Source: Monoplex corrugatus
Lineage: Eukaryota > Mollusca > Gastropoda > Littorinimorpha > Ranellidae
Direction of reading: 5' to 3'
Length of the DNA: 64,000 nucleotides
Assembly: GCA_030674185.1 (NCBI GenBank)
Contig: CM060315.1
Location: forward strand, 94,282,558-94,346,557
In this document: in pieces, positions 58,839 through 64,000 of the stretch
Numbering within the stretch: position 1 is the first letter of the stretch
Layout: each line of letters opens with the position of its first letter
Notes under the pieces: generated by a model
The model's input: only the letters and a program-made list of their open reading frames with translations
The model's database searches: none
Told to the model about the DNA's origin: nothing
Program-made: the position numbers and the translations under genes

Positions 58839-59640
58839 AAATGAGCGCTGTTCACACATGTTCTTGAAATTAGGCTAATTTTACATTTTTAGCTACTTTT
58901 TTTTCCAATTTTTTTTTTATCTCTGTTACCTTCAGTTGGGCACATGTGTTTATACTGCTAAGCACAATTTCAGAAATGTGATGTGCGGAAACAATTTTAG
59001 GTAATTTAGGCAAGTTTATTTACACATATATATATATATATATTATATTATATCATGTGTTTTAATGTCCTTGATTATGTTTAAATCTCTATTCAGGTTT
59101 GTTTTTTTTAAACTCCACGTGTTATATATTGGACGGGGTGGTCCATGCCAGCGGCATCTCCTTAGAAGTTAGATTATGTGTGCGAATGCATCGATACGAG
59201 TACGTAATTTTGTTTTCCTTTTTTTCCTGATGAAGTATTGTGTATGTGTTGAAACCATTTATAGCCTGACAGTGATAGCCACTCCAACAGTCTGCCTTTT
59301 ATATGACACCCATCACTGAAAATTCACATTTTGCACTCATGTCACAATACCGAAAAATCCTCATGTTTGCACTCAACATCACTATGACAATCAACTTGAG
59401 GGGGCTTCAGTTGAAATAAAAACCTGACATGCCTTGAGTGCGCTGAGGACAATGGCAGGCCCTGAAAAGTGCTGATTGTAAGCACTCTTTTATGAGTGAC
59501 CTTGACTTTGGTAGCATGACTCCCACATGTGACTCCTCAATGTTCCACACCTTTCATCCAAATATGAGAAAGATCCACTCAGAAACAGCTGATAAAATAC
59601 TGCTGACACATTTCTAATTTATTGCCAGAGGCACATGTGC
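58839..59640. other. KEAP1 intron 1, nothing recognised
   Basis: AT-rich DNA with a TA-dinucleotide stretch at 59027-59051 and no exon or family resemblance. Confidence 0.5.
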
Positions 59641-59647
59641 AAGTATG

Positions 59648-59844
59648 CACACACACACACACATACACACACACCATGTACACACACACACCATGTACAC
59701 ACACACATACAAACACACACACACACACACACCCATGTACACACACACATGTATACATACACACACACACACACACCATGCACACACACATACACACCCA
59801 CCATGTACACACACACACACACACACCATGTACACACACACATA

Positions 59845-59878
<34 letters not shown>

Positions 59879-59894
59879 ATGTACACACACACTC

Positions 59895-59933
<39 letters not shown>

Positions 59934-60120
59934 TACACCCACAATGTGCACACACACACATAGATATGCATGCATACAGAAACCACACACATATTTTATA
60001 TGTATACACATACACACACATAATATTACCTGCACACACACACAAATCATACACATACGCACACAAACCACACACAGTGACACATGCATACACACACACG
60101 TGCGCACACACCCCTGCGCA

Positions 60121-60168
<48 letters not shown>

Positions 60169-60170
60169 TA
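59648..60170. repeat. (CA)n compound microsatellite
   Basis: CA repeats with CATGTA, ATACA and GTGCGC interruptions run for about 520 bp. All long frames through it are artefacts. Confidence 0.98.
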
Positions 60171-60284
60171 CTGACAAGGACCTGCCGTTTTTTGAAGTGT
60201 TATCAGTAATGAAGTTTATAACCTGGTGACCACAATCACAAAGTTTTACTGGGGCTGTTACTAGCGTTAGCTACCAGATATAAT

Positions 60285-61860
60285 AGTACTGTGAAACAAA
60301 CAGGATGATCAAGCCACTTCAATAATCTTCCTTTTAGCCACCAGCAGTAGTACTTAGTACTGTGAAACAAACAGGATGATCAAGCCACTTCAACAATCTT
60401 CCTTTTAGCCACCAGCAGTAGTGAAACAAACAGGATGATAAAGCCACTTCAATAATCTTCCTTTTAGCCACCAGCAGTAGTACTTAGTACTGTGAAACAA
60501 ACAGGATGATAAGCCACTTCAACAATCTTCCTTTTAGCCACCAGCAGTAGTACTTAGTACTGTGAAACAAACAGGATGATCAAGCCACTTCAACAATCTT
60601 CCGTTTAGCCACCAGCAGTAGTACTTAGTACTGTGAAACAAACAGGATGATCAAGCCACTTCAATAATCTTCCGTTTAGCCACCAGCAGTAGTACTTAGT
60701 AAGGTGAAACAAACAGGATGATCAAGCCACTTCAACAATCTTCCTTTTAGTCACCAGCAGTAGTACTTAGTAAGGTGAAACAAACAGGTCGATCAAGCCA
60801 CTTCAACAATCTTCCTTTTAGCCACCAGCAGTAGTACTTAGTACTGTGAAACAAACAGGATGATCAAGCCACTTCAACAATCTTCCTTTTAGCCACCAGC
60901 AGTAGTACTTAGTAAACTGTGAAACAAACAGGATGATCAAGCCATTTCAACAATCTTCCTTTTAGCCACCAGAGGTAGTACTTAGTAAACTGTGAAACAA
61001 ACAGGATGATCAAGCCACTTCAATAATCTTCCTTTTAGCCACCAGCAGTAGTACTTAGTACTGTGAAACAAACAGGATGATCAAGCCACTTCAACAATCT
61101 GCCTTTTACTTTTAGCCACCAGCAGTAGTACTTAGTACTGTGAAACAAACAGGATGATCAAGCCACTTCAACAATCTTCCTTTTAGCCACCAGCAGTAGT
61201 ACTTAGTACTGTGAAACAAACAGGATGATCAAGCCATTTCAACAATCTTCCTTTTAGCCACCAGCAGTAGTACTTAGTACTGTGAAACAAACAGGATGAT
61301 CAAGCCACTTCAATGATCTTCCTTTTAGCCACCAGCAGTAGTACTTAGTACAGTGAAACAAACAGGATGATCCAGCCACTTCTACAATCTTCCTTTTAGC
61401 CACCAGCAGTAGTACTTAGTACTGTGAAACAAACAGGATGATCAAGCCACTTCAACAATCTTCCTTTTAGTCACCAGCAGTAGTACTTAGTAAGGTGAAA
61501 CAAACAGGTTGATCAAGCCACTTCAACAATCTTCCTTTTACTACTTTTAGCCACCAGCAGTAGTACTTAGTAAGGTGAAACAAACAGGATGATCAAGCCA
61601 CATCAACAATCTTCCTTTTACTACTTTTAGCCACCAGCAGTAGTACTTAGTAAGGTGAAACAAACAGGATGATCAAGCCACATCAACAATCTTCCTTTTA
61701 GCCACCAGCAGTAGTACTTAGTAAACTGTGAAACAAACAGGATGATCAAGCCACTTCAATAATCTTCCTTTTAGCCACCAGCAGTAGTACTTAGTACTGT
61801 GAAACAAACAGGATGATCAAGCCATTTCAACAATCTTCCTTTTAGCCACCACATTTCAAC
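60285..61860. repeat. 71-bp minisatellite, about 22 copies
   Basis: The unit CTGTGAAACAAACAGGATGA plus TCAAGCCACTTCAACAATCT plus TCCTTTTAGCCACCAGCAGT plus AGTACTTAGTA is 71 bp. Some units have a CTACTTTTAG insertion (61530-61640) or AAGGTGAAAC junctions, defining subtypes. Confidence 0.95.
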
Positions 61861-62753
61861 AATCTCCCTTCTTATACAAGACTCATTATAGTAAGTCCAC
61901 ACAGCTTGACCGTAAAAAGGAAAATTGGAAATATACATGTATATCCATTCACTCTGCCTAACATTGCCCCAGTTCACCCAGTAAAATGTTCCAGCACACT
62001 CACAAAACTGGCTTTTCTTTGAGTCTGGTCAGACTCTTGGTCAGTCCACTCAAGAGCGGTTTTCAGAACTGGAGTATTACTGAAAGTAATGTATGCCTTC
62101 TGTACCATGCACTGTGTGGAAAACACCAAGTGATGTGTGCTGTGTGTGAAGAAATGCTGCATGCTCTTCATGAGACTTTGTGTGTGTGAAGAATTGTGTG
62201 TGTATTGTTGACCAGTGACTGAAGTGATTTAACTATGACTGTGCGGCTTGTAAAAACACATCTTACTTCTGTAGTTTTCATTAAGTATTACTGTCAGCGT
62301 GACTTTATCTGTGTGAAAATGTTGACAGAATGTGAATACTAAGGGATGTTTTACATTTGTTTATGCAAATGCCAAAGAGTTCAAACATATTTATAAACTG
62401 GTGCTAACATTGGTATATAACTTATAAGTACAGTTCTATCAGTACACTGACATATAAACTGACTTATTACATAATGTGAGTAGTCTTTATAGCTTGTTAA
62501 ATACAAACTGACTTATTACATAATGTGAGTAGTCTTTATAACTTGTTAAATACAAACATGTACAAGCAACACACATACACTCCACTCTGACACACACACA
62601 CTCTCTCTCTTTCCTTCTCTCTCTCTCTTTCACACACACACACACACATACTTACACACACACACACACACACTTACACACATACACACACTTACACACA
62701 CTCACAAACACACATAAAGTGATATACAGATACTGACAAAGACATATTTTTAC
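61861..62753. other. KEAP1 intron 1, 5' part
   Basis: No exon was found. A 49-bp tandem duplication (TACAAACTGACTTATTACAT...) lies at about 62455-62553. CT/CA microsatellites fill 62580-62715, close to the exon 1 donor. Confidence 0.7.
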
Positions 62754-63982
62754 CTTTCAGCAGAACTGTGATGCGTTTGACCTTGTGACCCTCCCACAGC
62801 ATAAATCATGTTGTCTATAACTCCCACCCCCACTCTGTTACGCGGCACATTCATGGGTCCGCGCGGCACCCACATATTCCTCATGGCGTCGTACATGTTC
62901 AGCGCGTTCGAGTCCATGTTACCTTCCGGAGAATTGTTCCTCCCGCCCACCACATACAGCGACCCGCGCACCATCACAGCGCCCAGACCGCTCCGGGGTG
63001 TGGGCAAGTCTGGCAGTCTGTGCCACTGCTGAGTTTTAGGATTGTAACACTCAAAGTTACTAAGGGACTGTCGCAGGTAACCCCCGGCACAGAACACCAC
63101 CTGGGGGGAGCAGGGTTTGCGAGGACAGTCACCTCCCACCTCGTGAAGTTTCAGCTTCTTCAGTTTGTCCTGCAGGGTCTGCAGGCATTGGGGCCTCTTC
63201 TTCAGGATGGGGCAATGCTGAAGCTGTTTCTCCAGAAAACACGGAGCCAAGTTGGTGAGTCGAACCCCGGCCAACAAAGACTCCAGTTTACACAGGCGGT
63301 TGTCCAGTTCGTGGTCCACCCAGCGCATGACGGCCTGGTACACTTCTGACTCGCACTTGATGTTGAGTTCGTCCTGTTTCAGCAGAGAGATGACCTGGCA
63401 AAAGGACAGGGTCAGGAACTCCTCGCTCTGGATCACCTCACAGAAATGGTTCAGGATGAACTTGCGCGCCTTCTGCTCCAACTCCATGCAGCCGTGCTCC
63501 GAGGCGAAATGAGCGATGCCGATGCAGTTGGTGGGGTCCAGCTGATGCTCCAGGAAGACGCTGCACGCCTCCACCACGTGCGACATCTGCAGCATTGTCG
63601 CCGCTGGCAACAGGTGGCACACGTTGCTTTCCGAGATGTGGATCTCGGCCGTGTAGGCGAACTCGATGAGGCGCGCCAGAGTGCAGGGGGAGATGCCGTG
63701 CAGGGGGATGGAGGACATCTCCTCCTCCCTCATCCCCCCGGTGAACATGGCACGGAAGTAGGGGGATGCTGACGCCAGAACCAGCTTGTGGGCCTGCAGC
63801 TTCTCCGTCCCCACCACCAGAGTGACGTCGCAAAGCTTGCAGGCCGTGCGCAGGGCGTGCATCACCTCCAGCGCCTCCTTGGAGTGCTTCATGATCGTGA
63901 ACTGCATGCTGCCGTCCGCCGGCTTCTGCGTCATCATCGGCTTGGGCCGATAACATGCTGAGGACAGGGGAGGTTGAGCCAT
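62754..63982 (-). CDS. KEAP1: KEAP1 coding exon 1: BTB, BACK and first Kelch blades
   Basis: KEAP1 is the cytoplasmic substrate adaptor of the CUL3 ubiquitin ligase that keeps NRF2/CncC low and senses electrophiles. The ATG (63982) sits in a strong CACCATGG context. Residues about 40-150 are BTB ([26 protein letters not shown]), 150-265 are BACK, and the Kelch propeller starts near 296 ([44 protein letters not shown]). NRF2 contacts Y334, S363, R380, N382 and R415 of human KEAP1 are all matched. C226 and C288 equivalents are Cys195 and Cys257. The C151 position is Asn120 with Cys122 nearby, and C273 is Leu242. The donor is GTAAAA at 62753. With exons 2-4 the protein is 583 residues (human 624); the N terminus and C-terminal tail are shorter. 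Confidence 0.96.
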
Positions 63983-64000
63983 GGTGCTGATGGGGAAGGG
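63983..64000 (-). other. KEAP1 5' UTR start (runs off the window)
   Basis: Only 18 bases upstream of the ATG are present. The promoter and any 5' non-coding exon lie outside. Confidence 0.7.

Noticed and set aside
62754..63982. Assignment to a generic KLHL protein rather than KEAP1
   Set aside because: FRQSLS-like [30 protein letters not shown] and RSGAG are KEAP1-specific NRF2-binding segments and align almost without gaps.

Overview
This window is metazoan genomic DNA, most likely from a lophotrochozoan and probably a mollusc. The evidence is spliced genes with GT/AG introns, tRNA-headed retroposons, several DNA transposon families, a LINE, many long minisatellites, and the GGGAGATAACTC-type motif that is common in mollusc repeats. 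The species assignment is inference.

Host genes. Two genes are supported, and they converge. On the plus strand at the left edge lie the last two coding exons (1925-2015 and 4249-4395) of a vasculin-like (GPBP1/GPBP1L1) gene. On the minus strand a complete KEAP1 orthologue occupies 34431-63982 in four coding exons: 62754-63982, 40371-40576, 36868-37044 and 34431-34570. These join in frame to 583 residues with BTB, BACK and a six-bladed Kelch propeller. The NRF2-contact residues of the propeller are kept. Of the vertebrate sensor cysteines, the equivalents of C226 and C288 are present. Those of C151, C273 and C613/622/624 are absent or displaced.

Region by region. 1-5.6 kb is the 3' end of the vasculin-like gene, with an intron holding a broken LINE. 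5.6-34.4 kb is intergenic. It is dominated by tandem arrays with units of 77, 21, 33, 67, 45, 47 and 60 bp, and by dispersed elements: a tRNA-headed repeat family, TTAA-flanked MITEs, a foldback MITE and a 0.9-kb giant inverted repeat. 34.4-64 kb is KEAP1. Intron 3 is mostly a 61-bp array. Intron 2 begins with an array made of copies of the exon 3 splice acceptor together with the start of exon 3. The 22-kb intron 1 holds two autonomous-type DNA transposons.

The two transposons are the most interesting mobile systems. Element A (40985-47365) has 20-bp perfect terminal inverted repeats and a 7-8 bp target duplication. It carries an apparently intact three-exon gene for a 1,197-residue protein with a long coiled coil, an RNase-H-like D/D/E core and a Tudor/chromo-like tail. 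Element B (53957-58838) has 24-27 bp imperfect terminal inverted repeats and arrays of a subterminal motif (TAACRACYGTCAGA) at both ends. Its DDE-like gene has two exons and two frame breaks.

Caution. Most of the long open frames in this window are products of tandem repeats whose units are multiples of three, not genes. The interior of the 48-bp array (about 49.1-51.9 kb) is full of single-base indels and looks like poorly polished assembly.
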